NCBI GenBank assembly: GCA_947683625.1
Contig: CANTUR010000142.1
Coordinates: 2,563,501 to 2,627,500, forward strand
Length of the DNA stretch: 64,000 nucleotides
Direction of reading: 5' to 3'
From: Mallotus nudiflorus
Taxonomy: Eukaryota > Streptophyta > Magnoliopsida > Malpighiales > Euphorbiaceae
Shown here: in pieces, positions 24,985 to 35,692 of the stretch
Numbering within the stretch: the stretch's first letter is position 1
How the letters are laid out: every line of letters begins with the position of its first letter
Program-made: the position numbers and the translations under genes
Notes under the pieces: generated by a model
What the model was told of the DNA's origin: nothing
Databases searched by the model: none
The model's input: the letters and a program-made list of their open reading frames with translations, nothing else

Positions 24985-25855
24985 GTGAGTTACTATACTA
25001 TATATATATATATACTTAGGATGCATGATTTAGAAATACATGTTTTATATTGAATAAATATGCATAAGTAATTTGATTATTTCTTACGTTTACATTAAGT
25101 ATATTTTTGATTATTTCTGGTATATAATAAATTATATACATGTTTTATTAATAAAATATATTTAAAATGTTTTTAAATATATTTTTAGTTTAAATTTATG
25201 ATTTGACTGGATTTATTTGACGTATATATACTCGAAATATACCTGGTTTACTTTTGGTATATTTCTGGTATATATATGGATTATATTGTTATTTCATTTA
25301 CATTCATGCATCATATATTTTTATGAATGAATGTTTTATATTTAATGATGAAGGATATCAATAGAACGTGCTACCTAGTGGGCAGCACTAGGACCGAGTA
25401 CGTACCGGTACGCCTATAGCTTTAGGCTATAATACTAACTTATTTGTGGATATTGATTTGATTATGATTATCGATATGTGAGATGTGGTTTGGGTGTGAT
25501 TGCTGGAGCTCGGTTGACCAAGTGTCTCGGGGCCAATCACACTGGCAGTTAGACTGCTGGAGCTTGGTTGACTTAGTGTCTCGGGGCCAGTCTACTGTCT
25601 AAATGGATTAAGTGGATATACTTGGAATAAGTGAGCCTATGTGGCTAGAGTGTTGTTTAACACTATTTTCTGAGGTTGCGATATTCTAGGGTTCTATGTG
25701 ATCCTTCATAAAAGATGATTTTCAGATAAAATATATAAAAATGATTTTATTGCATCTGTGTGTAATTGCCTGTATATATATATATTATATATACTGTTAA
25801 CTGTATGCATTATCACTTAGTGTGTATGTATATATATTATAGTAATTCACTCAGT

Positions 25856-25912
25856 GAGGTCTGACTCCCCTCCGTTGACTATTTTTCAGGAGAGTCAACT
25901 TCCTCAGACCTC
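25856..25912 (+). promoter_or_regulatory. Hairpin enclosing the second LTR acceptor (element B)
   Basis: GAGGTCTGA (25856-25864) pairs with TCAGACCTC (25904-25912), and inner GTTGACT (25874-25880) with AGTCAAC (25893-25899). The loop holds TTTTTCAG, with AG ending at 25889. Confidence 0.55.
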
Positions 25913-26297
25913 AGTAGCAGGTCGATACGCCGGATTTCTTCCGCCCCGGCTTCTTTATGTAAATTATCTACTTGAGTCTTATTTATTTTATCTAGACACT
26001 GCAGTAGTTGTGAATTAAAGTGTTGGATTTCATGTACTTTATTTTAAAGAGATATATTATATTGAAACTGGATTTGTATTAAAAAGATTATATATCTATG
26101 AGATGAGATGAGATTTAAATCCAGTTATGTGAATAATATTGTGATATTTAAGATTTTTATTTCCGCTGCATATATATTATATGATTATTGTTGTTATGGC
26201 ATGATTTATTTTATTTTTAGGCTTGCTACGGGTTCCCGGATTCGAAAGAATTCCTGTTCCCTAGCGCCGGTCATGGCCCCTGTTTTGGGTCGTGACA

Positions 26298-26302
26298 TTA
26301 GT
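26298..26302. repeat. Target-site duplication of element B, right copy
   Basis: TTAGT, identical to 17838-17842. Confidence 0.9.
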
Positions 26303-26381
26303 ATGTTCTCTAAAGCCCTGAGCCTAAATAGTGTCGTGGTTGCTAAAATCTTAGACGTACGCTAAACCCCCGCTGTCAACA
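26303..26381 (+). repeat. Element F 3' LTR, final part
   Basis: Continues the LTR broken at 17842 and ends ...CTGTCAACA. The next five bases, AGACC, resemble the left duplication AGACT, and MULE coding resumes immediately. Confidence 0.68.
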
Positions 26382-26574
26382 AGACCCTTTTACCTTGATT
26401 TAATAATTCCTTGCATAATTCAATTTTAGCTTTGGTGCCAGGATTGTTGCTTTTCAAAGTTGCATCATATGCCTTTAATTGTTGAAATTGAACTTTATAG
26501 CTACCATTAAGTTCTTGAATGATCATCCTTTTTGCTCTCTTGCACTTATGAAAACTAACATAGATTTTCAACTG
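26382..26574 (-). pseudogene. MULE transposase remnant, middle part
   Basis: Minus-strand open reading with KCKRAKRMIIQELNGSYKVQF and NNPGTKAKIE, diagnostic of the MuDR transposase stretch before the catalytic core. Right of it the gene is interrupted by element C at AACTG; left of it by element F. Element C entered between the codons for KEQ and LKIY. Confidence 0.88.
26570..26574. repeat. Target-site duplication of element C, left copy
   Basis: AACTG, identical to 35688-35692. Confidence 0.93.
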
Positions 26575-26822
26575 TGTAATACCCTATATATTTATTTAAA
26601 TAAAGGGATATTTTTTTAAATAGTAATACTAATAATTACTTATGCATTATATTATATTTATGTTCATATTATTTTAGGATTATTAATTTATGTGAGTATT
26701 ATTTATTTATTTTCTAGAATTTTATTTGACTATTATTATCATTATTATTATCATAACCATTTTAAACTATATTAAATTTTATGGTTATTTATGGACTACT
26801 ATAAACATGCATATATACATAT

Positions 26823-26917
<95 letters not shown>

Positions 26918-26971
26918 TTATTTATTTATTTAAAAGTTATAGTATAAAGTATGTTATACATATATAGATAT

Positions 26972-27007
<36 letters not shown>

Positions 27008-27498
27008 GCTTTGGCCAAAAACCCCCACCAACACCCTCCTTCTCCGTCTGCCACCCACGCCCTCTCTCCCCCTCACTGTGCCGCCTTCCCCTTTGCCTAG
27101 CTTCGTTCCTCCGTCTGTCGTTGCCTTCTGCCTGCCTGAGCTGCTCCATCCTCCCCAGCTGTTGTACTGTGTGTTAATCTAGGTTACTGCAGTAGTATAT
27201 GTAATAAGAATTGTATGGTTTAAGTATATTTGTGTAATTTATTTGTATAAACCACGCTTATGTATAAAGATTTAAATTTGATTTATAATATGAGACGTTG
27301 AAGCACATTTTAATTAAGCACTTAAATTTATGTATGTTGAGAAAAATAAGTTTGATAATATGTTCTGTTATTAATTAAAGTTAAAAAGAATGGATGGTTT
27401 TAATTTTCTTTTCTTTTAGGCTTACTACGGGTTTCGGGGGCCTTACGCCTACCCATTCCCTAGTGCCGGTCACGTGCCCTCGGGTTCGAGTCGTGACA
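26575..27498 (+). repeat. Element C 5' LTR with two internal deletions
   Basis: Only 0.92 kb against 3.13 kb for the 3' LTR. One deletion removes part of the GC-rich block (join near 27095, matching a jump from about 32970 to 33117). A larger one joins 27158 to sequence equivalent to about 35353, removing roughly 2.2 kb that includes all of exon 2. It also carries a long TA repeat (26828-26912) where the 3' LTR has TG plus TA. Confidence 0.9.
26828..26912. repeat. TA microsatellite in element C 5' LTR
   Basis: About 40 TA units with one G interruption near 26880. A short CA run follows at 26972-26995. Confidence 0.95.
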
Positions 27499-27502
27499 AA
27501 GT

Positions 27503-27514
27503 TGGTATCAGAGC
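27503..27514 (+). other. Element C primer binding site
   Basis: TGGTATCAGAGC, an exact complement of the initiator tRNA-Met 3' end, four bases after the LTR. Confidence 0.95.
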
Positions 27515-27669
27515 CTGGTTCGATTAATTTTCCATGTTTGTCTTTCTGTGTAACTATTATAGCTTTAGGATTGATAATTGTCTTTGAGATGTTTTTGTTT
27601 CTAATTTCGCGTTGCGTTAAATATTTTTACCCCCGTTTGAAATTCAATTTTCCTTGTCTTCTTTTCAGA

Positions 27670-29125
27670 ATGAGACGTGTACGTACTGACCCCGATGTTG
27701 ATCCGAACATTAGACTGGATGAGTAGTCTGTGCACGATGAGGCTCCCCTTCCTGCTCCATATCGTAGGGGCAGAGGTAGAGGTCGAGCTAGGGTAGCTGT
27801 AGCTGAGATTCCTTATCAGCAGCCAGTCGAGCCTGAAGCCCCAACTATTGATCCCACAGCCTTTGTAGCTGGACTAGTAGGGATTAATCAGGGTCTAATA
27901 GCATTGAATCAGGCGATGCCCCTTGTACAGCAGATGCTACAACAGAGGAACCAGGGGATGTCAGATACTGAAGCAGCACTTCTTTACTCTCGGATCGGTA
28001 AAGTTTCTTTTGACGGTACGGGTGATGCCTTAGACTTCATTAATGCGATTGAGACACGTACCAGAACGGGGCACACAAATTATCAAAGGATAATGATCGT
28101 GGAGTTTTCAGTTCAAGTGGTAGCTCAGGACTGGTTTATGCAGTCGATTCAGCCATCTAAGCACGAGTTGACTTGGCCAGAGTTTAAGGATCGATTCTTG
28201 AGATTTTTCTATCCTTCAACCACCAGAGATGCCTACAGGTGGCAGTTGCTCCACATCACTAGAGGCGATAGATCAGTGGAGGACTATACCAGAGAGTTTA
28301 ATTAGGATGTCTCGACATGCAGAGGATATCAAGAGGGACCCTTACAGAGCAGTGGAGCTATATGTTACTGGATTAGGACCCGCTTTTATTGGTATACGTA
28401 CCGAGGACCGCACCCTAGAGAGTGTGATTGAGGAGGCCCGTTTGATTGAGAGGCGACATATCCACCAGGGCACCATGATAGATCCTTATATGGTCGGGGG
28501 CAGTGGATATGGAGTAGCTCTCGGGTACTAGCAGCCAGCATTTCACATCGGTAGTTCGAGCCAGCAGGCTGCGAGTAGTTCACAACAGAGTGGTAGGAGG
28601 TCTAGGACCCACCGAATTGGTCACCATGGTTATGCCATGAACAGGAGAACAGGCAGGAGTCACAGATTCAGTATTGGAGTCAGCAGCAGTAGTAGTGGGC
28701 AGAGTTCCGGGCAGAGTAGTTCTGGGTCTGGAGCCAGTGCTTGCACGAGTTGTGGACGATTTCATTAGGGCCCGTGTCATATGTTGTCGGGTGCTTGCTT
28801 TAGATGTGGACAGGTTGGTCATTTTGCCAGAGCTTATCCTCACTCTGGATACCAGCTATAGTATGCTCAGGGTTCATCTTCATCAGTGGCTCAGCCCTAT
28901 TATCCGATGCCTCAGTAGTATCAAGCACCAGTACAGCCACAGCAGAGATCGCCTTAACTTATGGGTCAGTAGGGTCGAGGTTCAGTTGGTAGACCTAGCG
29001 GTCGTGGATTTGCGCAGCCTTCGACTTCTAAGTAGGCAAGTAGTGGTCAAGCTCGAGTGTTCACTTTAACACCATATGATGCTCAGACTTCAAATGCAGT
29101 GGTAGCAGGTATTCTCTCAGTCTCT
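27670..29125 (+). pseudogene. Element C gag, disrupted
   Basis: Start ATG at 27670, directly after TTTTCAG/A, an acceptor-like site. The N-terminus MRRVRTDPDVDPN is followed by an Arg/Gly-rich stretch (27760-27795) and a capsid domain with FDGTGDALDFINAIE (about 28010) and FKDRFLRFFYP. Then comes a Ser/Gln-rich linker and zinc knuckles (about 28740-28840): the first has CTSCGRFH, the second CFRCGQVGHFARAYP, where the last Cys is Tyr. In-frame TAG stops occur at 27724 and repeatedly after 28300. A frameshift lies near 28295. Confidence 0.88.
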
Positions 29126-32100
29126 GCATGTGATGCTAGAGTATTGTTTGACCCCCGATGCTTCGTATTCCTTCATTTCTCCTGTGTTCGCTTTGAGAAT
29201 TGAGTGGCAGCCATCTAGGTTATCCTTTCCTCTATCTGTGTCGACTCCTCTTAGTGGCGAGTTGGAGACAGATGTCTTCTTTCCTTTGTGTCAGGTCATA
29301 GTTGATGGTAGAGAACTATGGGTGGACTTAGTATTGCTTGATGTGCTGGAATTTGATGTCATTTTGGGCATGGATTGGTTATCGAGGTATTATGCTTCGG
29401 TGAATTATAGAGAGAAGGAAGTGGCGTTCAAAATTCTAGATGAAAAAGAATTTTATTTTAAGGGTGAAAAGAGCTTCATGCCTCATAATCTCATTTCTGC
29501 CATTACAGCTCGGAAGATGCTTAGGAGGGGTTGTCAGGGTTACTTAGCAGTGGTAAGAGATGTTTAGAAAGAGAATGTGGCAATTGAGCAGGTGCCAGTG
29601 GTGTGTGAATTTTTGGATGTCTTTCTTGAAGAATTACCAGGATTACCACCAGATAGAGAGATAGAGTTCTGTATCGATGTCATACCTGGTACGGATCCTA
29701 TTTCTATGCCACCCTACAGAATGGCACCAGTTGAACTACAAGAGCTGAAAGAGCAGTTGCAGGAGTTGCTTGATAAGGGTTTCATCAGACCTAGTACATC
29801 GCCTTGGGGTGCTCCGGTGTTGTTCGTGAAGAAGAAGGATGGTAGCCTTTGACTCTGTATCGATTACAGGCAGTTGAATAAGGTCACCATCAAGAACAAG
29901 TACCCACTTCCGAGGATCGATGACCTGTTTGACCAACTTCAAGGTGATATATGCTTCTCTAAAATAGATCTGAGATCTGGGTATCATCAGTTGAGGATTA
30001 GAAGAGGTGATGAGCCCAAGATAGCCTTTCAAACAAGATATGGCCATTATGAATTCTTAGTAATGTCCTTTGGGTTGACTAATGCTCCAGCAGCCTTTAT
30101 GGACTTGATGAATCGGGTGTTCAGGCCATACTTGGACTGGTTTATGATAGTTTTCATTAATGATATCTTGGTTTATTCTAAGAGCGAGGCTGAGCATGTT
30201 ATGCATCTGAGAAGGGTGCTTCAGACTTTAAGGGAGCATAGGCTGTATGCAAAATTCTCAAAGTGCGAGTTTTGGTTAAATCAAGTGGCATTTTTAGGCC
30301 ACATGGTTTCTAGAGATGGCATACAGGTGGACCCTAAGAAGATAGAGGCTATTACAGAGTGGCCGAGGCCGACTACAGTTAAAGAGGTATGGAGTTTCCT
30401 GGGTCTAGTAGGTCATTACAGAAGATTTGTGAAGGACTTCTCTAAAATTGTTGCACCTTTGACAAGGTTGACCCAGAAGAGTGCTAAGTTTGTGTGGATA
30501 GACAGATGCGAAGAGCACTTTCAGTTATTGAAGGACTTGTTGACATCGGCTCCAATTCTAACTTTGCCCTCTGGAAATGAAGGTTATTCAGTGTATTGTG
30601 ATGCTTCTAGAGTAGGATTGGGCTGTGTGTTAATGCAAAATGGCCAAGTGATTGCTTATGCTTCGAGGCAGTTGAAGAAGCACGAGCAAAACTATCCTAC
30701 TCATGACTTGGAGATGGCAGCTGTTATGTTTGCTTTGAAAATATGGAGGCATTACTTATATGGGGTGACATGTGAGATATACACTGATCACAAGAGCCTG
30801 AAATATATCTTTCAGCAGAGGGACTTGAATTTGAGGCAGAGAAGATGAATGGAACTCCTTAAGGATTATGATTGTTCCATTTTATACCATCCAGGCAAGG
30901 TGAATGTTGTTGCAGATGCCTTAAGTAGAAAATCAGCGGGCAGTCTTGCCCATATTAGCTCAGAGAGAAAACCCATTATCAAGGAGTTGCATGGGTTGAT
31001 TGATTAGGGGTTACAGATGAAAGTTACCCGAAAGTGCCTTTTAGCTCAATTCAGTGTACAATCAATATACTTGGATCGAGTTAAGGCAACTCAGAGTAGA
31101 GATCCCCAGTTGTAGAGGATTATGTATGAAGTGTAACAAGGACAGTCACGGGACTTTTTGATTGACAGAGAAGGTGTATTGCGGTTGGCACTAGCATTTG
31201 TGTGCCAGATGTTGATGACTTGAGGAAGGAGATTATGGAAGAAGCACATTTTTCTACATATAGTATTCATCCAGGTTCTACCAAGATGTATCACAACTTG
31301 AAGGATACATATTGGTGGAATGGAATGAAGAAGGATATTGCAGAGTTTGTATTTAGGTGCCTGACTTGCCAGCAAGTAAAGCTTGAACATCAGAGACCCT
31401 CGGGACTATTGCAACCTATGCCAATTCCTGAATGGAAATGGGATGTGATATCCATGGATTTCGTGACTGGGCTACCTCGGACTACTGGAGGTTATGATGC
31501 TATCTAGGTGATTGTTGACAGGCTAACTAAGTCAGCATACTTTCTGCCTATAGAGAAGACGTACTCTACTGATAGACTAGCGAGACTTTATGTTAATAGA
31601 ATTGTTTATCTACATGGAGTACCTGTGAGCATAGTATTGGATAGAGGAGCCACCTTTACCTCAGTCTTTTAGCAAGAGTTACACAAGGCCTTAGGTACCA
31701 GATTGGATTTCAGTACGACCTTCCACCCTCAGACAGATGGTCAGTCAGAGAGGACCATCCAAACATTAGAAGATATGCTGAGGACGTGTGTAATGGAATT
31801 TGGAGGACAATGGGATTCACACTTGCCATTGATTGAGTTTGCTTACAATAACAGCTATCATGCTAGCATCGAGATGGCTCCATATGAGGCACTATATGGT
31901 AGGAAGTGTAGATCACCTTTGTGTTGGGAGATTGGTGAAAAGTAGTTAACGGGACCAGAGTTGGTGTAGATCACTTCAGAGAAAGTTCCCATTATATAGC
32001 AGCGATTGAAGACAGCCTTCAGCAGACAGAAGAGCTATGCTGACCCTAGGAGGAAGGATGTAACCTTCATGGTTGGAGACATGGTGTTCTTGAAGGTGTC

Positions 32101-32464
32101 TCCAATGAAAGGAGTTATGAGATTTGGCAAGAAGGGTAAGCTAGCTCCTAGATACATTGGACCATTTGAGATTCGATCTAGAGTGGGGGAAGTGGCATAT
32201 AGGTTGGTGTTACCGTCAGAACTATCGAGAATCCATCCTGTATTTCATGTATCCATGCTGAGGAAATATGTCCCTGATCCGTCTCATGTGTTGCAACCTC
32301 AAACCGTAGAGCTTAGTGACGATTTGACTTACGAGGAGTACCCAGTGGCAATTGTGGATCGCCAAATCCGACAGCTGCGAACTAAAGAGATACCGATGGT
32401 GAAGGTGCTATGGAGTAATCATTCCGCTGAGGATTGCACTTGGGAAACTGAAGCCGAGATGTGA
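29045..32464 (+). pseudogene. Element C pol, disrupted
   Basis: Protease site near 29150, frameshifted inside the D-P-G-A motif. RT lies at about 29600-30400, with its active site changed from FIDD to FIND (30153-30164). RNase H with CDASRVGLG is at about 30590-30930, and integrase at about 31200-32250. A chromodomain tail with MVKVLW and TWETEAEM (about 32310-32461) is closed by TGA where relatives have Arg. Stops include TAG at 29565, 31505, about 31670 and 31943, and TGA at 29850 and 30846. A frameshift lies near 31185. Confidence 0.9.
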
Positions 32465-32546
32465 GTTTCTTTCCCGTATCTCTTTCCTTCTTAGCCTTGT
32501 AATTCTTCTCTTCTTTCTTTTCTTGAATTCGGGGACGAATTCATAT

Positions 32547-32558
32547 AAAGAGGGGAAA
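32547..32558 (+). other. Element C polypurine tract
   Basis: AAAGAGGGGAAA just before the 3' LTR, downstream of a GGGGACGAATTC motif shared with element B. Confidence 0.85.
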
Positions 32559-32559
32559 C

Positions 32560-32812
32560 TGTAATACCCTTTATATTTATTTAAATAAAGGGATATTTTT
32601 TTAAATAGCATTACTAATAATTACTTATGCATTATATTATATTTATGTTCATATTATTTTAGGATTATTAATTTATGTGAGTATTATTTATTTATTTTCT
32701 AGAATTTTATTTGACTATTATTATCATTATTATTATCATAACCATTTTAAACTATATTAAATTTTATGGTTATTTATGGGCCACTATAAACATGCATATA
32801 TACATATTTATA

Positions 32813-32855
<43 letters not shown>

Positions 32856-34004
32856 TTATTTATTTATTTATATATATGCTTTGGCCAAAAACCCCCACCA
32901 ACACCCTCCTTCTCCGTCTGCCACCCCTGCCCTCTCTCCCCCTCACTGTGCCGCCTTCCCCTTCGCCTGAGAACTCCATCACCGCCGTGCATTGAGCTTC
33001 CTGGAGCGTTGCATTAGACGCCTTCATTCTTCCTCACGTGGCAGTGTTCCCTCCTTTCTAGCCTGGCAAGCAGCATTTCTTCTCCCTCGCGCGACAGCTC
33101 TGCCTCGGTCCGCCTGCCTAGCTTCGTTCCTCCATCTGTCGCTGCCTTCTGCCTGCCTGAGCTGCTCCATCCTCCCCATTTTCCGGTGGCAGCAGGTCTC
33201 CTTCCCCTCCCTCTGTTCTGTCCAGCAGTGTGGTGAGTGATAGCCCTCATTCTTCCCTTTTCTTCTCAATTTCCTTGAAGTTTCGGTAGATCATGGTCAT
33301 GTTGTAGTTGATGTTGATGATTATGTTAGTCTTGATGCTTTTATGGATTTATAATGGATTTTTTTTTAGTTATGCAGAATTTTAGGTGAATTTTCTTGGT
33401 AATTAGTTGGATTTAAGTAGTGATTAGTTTGATTAATGTTAATTATAATCTTTATGCACATTTTTCTTAATTTTTCCTAAATTTACAGAATTTTTATGTA
33501 ATTTTATTATATTTTTATTAGTTGATTTATTGGATTTTATTTGGTTTAATTAGTAAAATTAGAGTAATTATAGTTAATTGTTTTTAGTATATTAATTTTA
33601 CTTAAGGTTTTAGAATTTTGGTGTTAATTAGAGGTATATATAAATTTTAGGTATTTAATGGGTAAATATGTTAATTTCAAAAAAAAATTTATTGTGAAAA
33701 ATTATGAAATTTTAATAATTAAAGCTATTAGTGAATGTTAATAATTTTAGAACTCAAATTATAATTTTTGAGATTTTTATACTATTTTTATAAATATTTT
33801 TGAGTTATGTCAAATGTGATTTTTAGGATAAATTATATTTCTTAGAAGAAATTATTGGTTGATTTTATGTTTTAATTATATTAGAAAGATTAATTTTGAG
33901 AAAATAAATTTTTGGGGTGATTAAATAATTTTAAGGAATTATTTTTAGTACTAATAATACATTATGTAATTTATGTATTTAGGGGTAAAAATGTAATTTT
34001 ACGC

Positions 34005-34059
<55 letters not shown>

Positions 34060-35687
34060 CATTATAATGGTTTTAATTTAGGCTTTAATTATATTTTAAT
34101 AATGAAATACAAAATTTAGTCGTTTAATTTTTTGAATAATTGAGATTTTATATATTTTATTTATTTTTAGTATATATGTATGTGAAATATGTATTTTGAG
34201 AAATACATGCTATTAATTCTTGATATTTTGTTGAGTTGTGATCTCGGTCGGGGCTAAATGCAGTTTTAGGAGCCCGACTCGAGTGTGGATGTTTGTGGAT
34301 TATTAGAAGTGCAGGCTCTACCTTTGGGTAGAGAGATGTCCGTTTTACAGAGGAGACTCTACCGAAATTTCGATAGATTTTCTCGGTAAAACGTGATGTT
34401 CGTAAAATTTCTATCGTTAGTTAGCTTATATCCTATCTATCGAGTCTTGTCAAGTTTTCCTCGAGTCAACCTGGAATTTCATTGTTTTCTTGATTATTGA
34501 TTTCGTTTCCATAGTCATGTTTTAAAAGTCGATTTGTTATTTTTCTTCTAGAGCATATCGGAGCAGAAGCTGTGAGAGACTGAGGCAGACGCGGTGGTCG
34601 TCAGCCTTCGCATTCAATCTTGTAAGTCAATAGAATGATCTGTGCGAGTGTTTTAATTAACAAATGTGTGCGCTCATATTTTAATATTGATTATATGGTT
34701 TATTTCAATTTAATGTTGCTATTTAAGATTTAAATGCATTTTATTTTATTTAAAATCAATTTTGAGAAATTTTGGTAGAACGGGGTTACCTGGTGGGCTT
34801 CACCAGGACTATGTGGCACATGGTAGAGATTGAGAGATGGATCCGTAATATATATGATTGGTGAATGCTAAACTGGGACGGGTGCCCTCGGTGGAAGCCT
34901 TTGCTCTCGGGGACCGCCAGTGATTTTTAAGGTTGATAATGGACTGGGATGGGTGCCTCGGTTGATGCCCTAGCTCTCGGGGACCGCCAGTGCCATATAT
35001 TTGGGATTAAGTGAATGACTACGACTTGGTGTCTCGGTTGATGCCTTTGCTCTCGGGGGACCGGGTAATCTAGTTAGAATAAGTGGGCCCAGTTGGCCGA
35101 TGTAGATTTTTGGGGTTTAGGGTTCTACTGAGATTTTTCAAAAGCTTATCCTATACACTATAAATTATTTTTCACTATAAATATATAGTTTTCTAAAAGG
35201 TTTTCAAACCGTACAGCTCTTTTTATTGACTTACTCAGTGAGGTCTGATTCCCCTCAATTTATTTTTTTCAGGAGCTTGGGAGTTCGACCTCAGACTACC
35301 TCCACATCGGGTTTCTTCTTCACCGGCTATTTTATATAGGTTATTGTAAGCTATACTGTGTGTTAATCTAGGTTGTTGTAGTAGTATATATACTAAGAAT
35401 TGTATGGTTTAAGTATATTTGTGTAATTTATTTGTATAAACCACGCTTATGTATAAAGATTTAAATTTGATTTATAATATGAGACGTTGAAGCACATTTT
35501 AATTAAGCACTTGAATTTGTGTATGTTGAGAAAAATAAGTTTGATAATATGTTCTGTTATTAATTAAAGTTAAAAAGAATGGATGGTTTTACTTTTCTCT
35601 TCTTTTAGGTTTACTACGGGTTTCGAGGGCCTTACGCCTACCCATTCCCTAGTGCCGGTCACGTGCCCTCGGGTTCGAGTCGTGACA
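32560..35687 (+). repeat. Element C 3' LTR, complete, 3.13 kb
   Basis: Starts TGTAATACCC and ends TTCGAGTCGTGACA. GC-rich block about 32890-33232 with donor GTGAGT at 33233; acceptor GCAG ending 34314; exon-2 equivalent 34315-34621; donor GTAAGT at 34622; acceptor TTTTTTTCAG ending 35272; donor GTAAGC at 35346; acceptor CTTTTAG ending 35608. A TA microsatellite lies at 34009-34056. Three degenerate tandem units sharing TCTCGGGGACCGCCAGTG lie at about 34875-35065. Confidence 0.92.
34315..34400 (+). promoter_or_regulatory. Hairpin pair in element C LTR exon-2 equivalent
   Basis: Hairpin I: CTCTACC (34316-34322) with GGTAGAG (34327-34333). Hairpin II: CGTTTTAC (34341-34348) with GTAAAACG (34386-34393), then GAGA with TCTC, TCTA with TAGA and the palindrome CGAAATTTCG at the tip. 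Confidence 0.55.
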
Positions 35688-35692
35688 AACTG
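35688..35692. repeat. Target-site duplication of element C, right copy
   Basis: AACTG, identical to 26570-26574. Confidence 0.93.

Larger units (their letters stand above)
17843..26297 (+). mobile_element. Element B: Tekay/Del-type Ty3/gypsy retrotransposon with 5' internal deletion
   Basis: Plus-strand element between perfect TTAGT duplications. It has a truncated 5' LTR (17843-19448), a pol region, a polypurine tract and a full 3' LTR (23047-26297). The deletion removed the rest of the 5' LTR, the primer site and most of gag, but left the duplications intact, so it happened after insertion. The two LTR copies are very alike over the shared 1.6 kb, so this is one of the younger copies. It is the same family as solo LTR D. 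Confidence 0.93.
23047..26297 (+). repeat. Element B 3' LTR, complete, 3.25 kb
   Basis: Starts TGTAATATCCCG and ends GGGTCGTGACA. It contains a GC-rich block (about 23565-23811) in otherwise AT-rich DNA, three donor/acceptor-like pairs, an exon-2 hairpin module (24731-24835), two 54 bp tandem units (about 25498-25605) and an acceptor-spanning hairpin (25856-25912). Confidence 0.92.
15475..26381 (+). mobile_element. Element F: Tat/Ogre-like LTR element, mostly deleted
   Basis: Plus-strand remnant inside the MULE transposase. The 5' LTR is only about 22 bases (15475-15496, TGTAAGCACTTAATTTC...), which match the start of the right LTR at 15765. Then come about 270 bases of internal sequence with three degenerate repeats, a G-rich polypurine tract (15749-15760), and a 3' LTR at 15765-17842 continuing at 26303-26381. 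The LTR is about 2.16 kb once element B is removed. The G-run tract, the pre-LTR repeats and a GGTGGCGACTCC motif near the LTR end suggest the Tat/Ogre lineage (inference). No pol remains to confirm it. Confidence 0.75.
26575..35687 (+). mobile_element. Element C: Tekay/Del-type Ty3/gypsy retrotransposon
   Basis: Plus-strand element between perfect AACTG duplications, inserted in the MULE transposase. It has an internally deleted 5' LTR (26575-27498), tRNA-Met primer site, gag, pol with chromodomain, polypurine tract and full 3' LTR (32560-35687). Gag and pol keep all domains but carry many stops, mostly TAG, and several frameshifts. It is the same family as the solo LTR in element A. Confidence 0.94.

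Noticed and set aside
34875..35065. Spaced repeats that could suggest a CRISPR-like array
   Set aside because: Only three diverged units, inside a plant LTR, with no cas genes.
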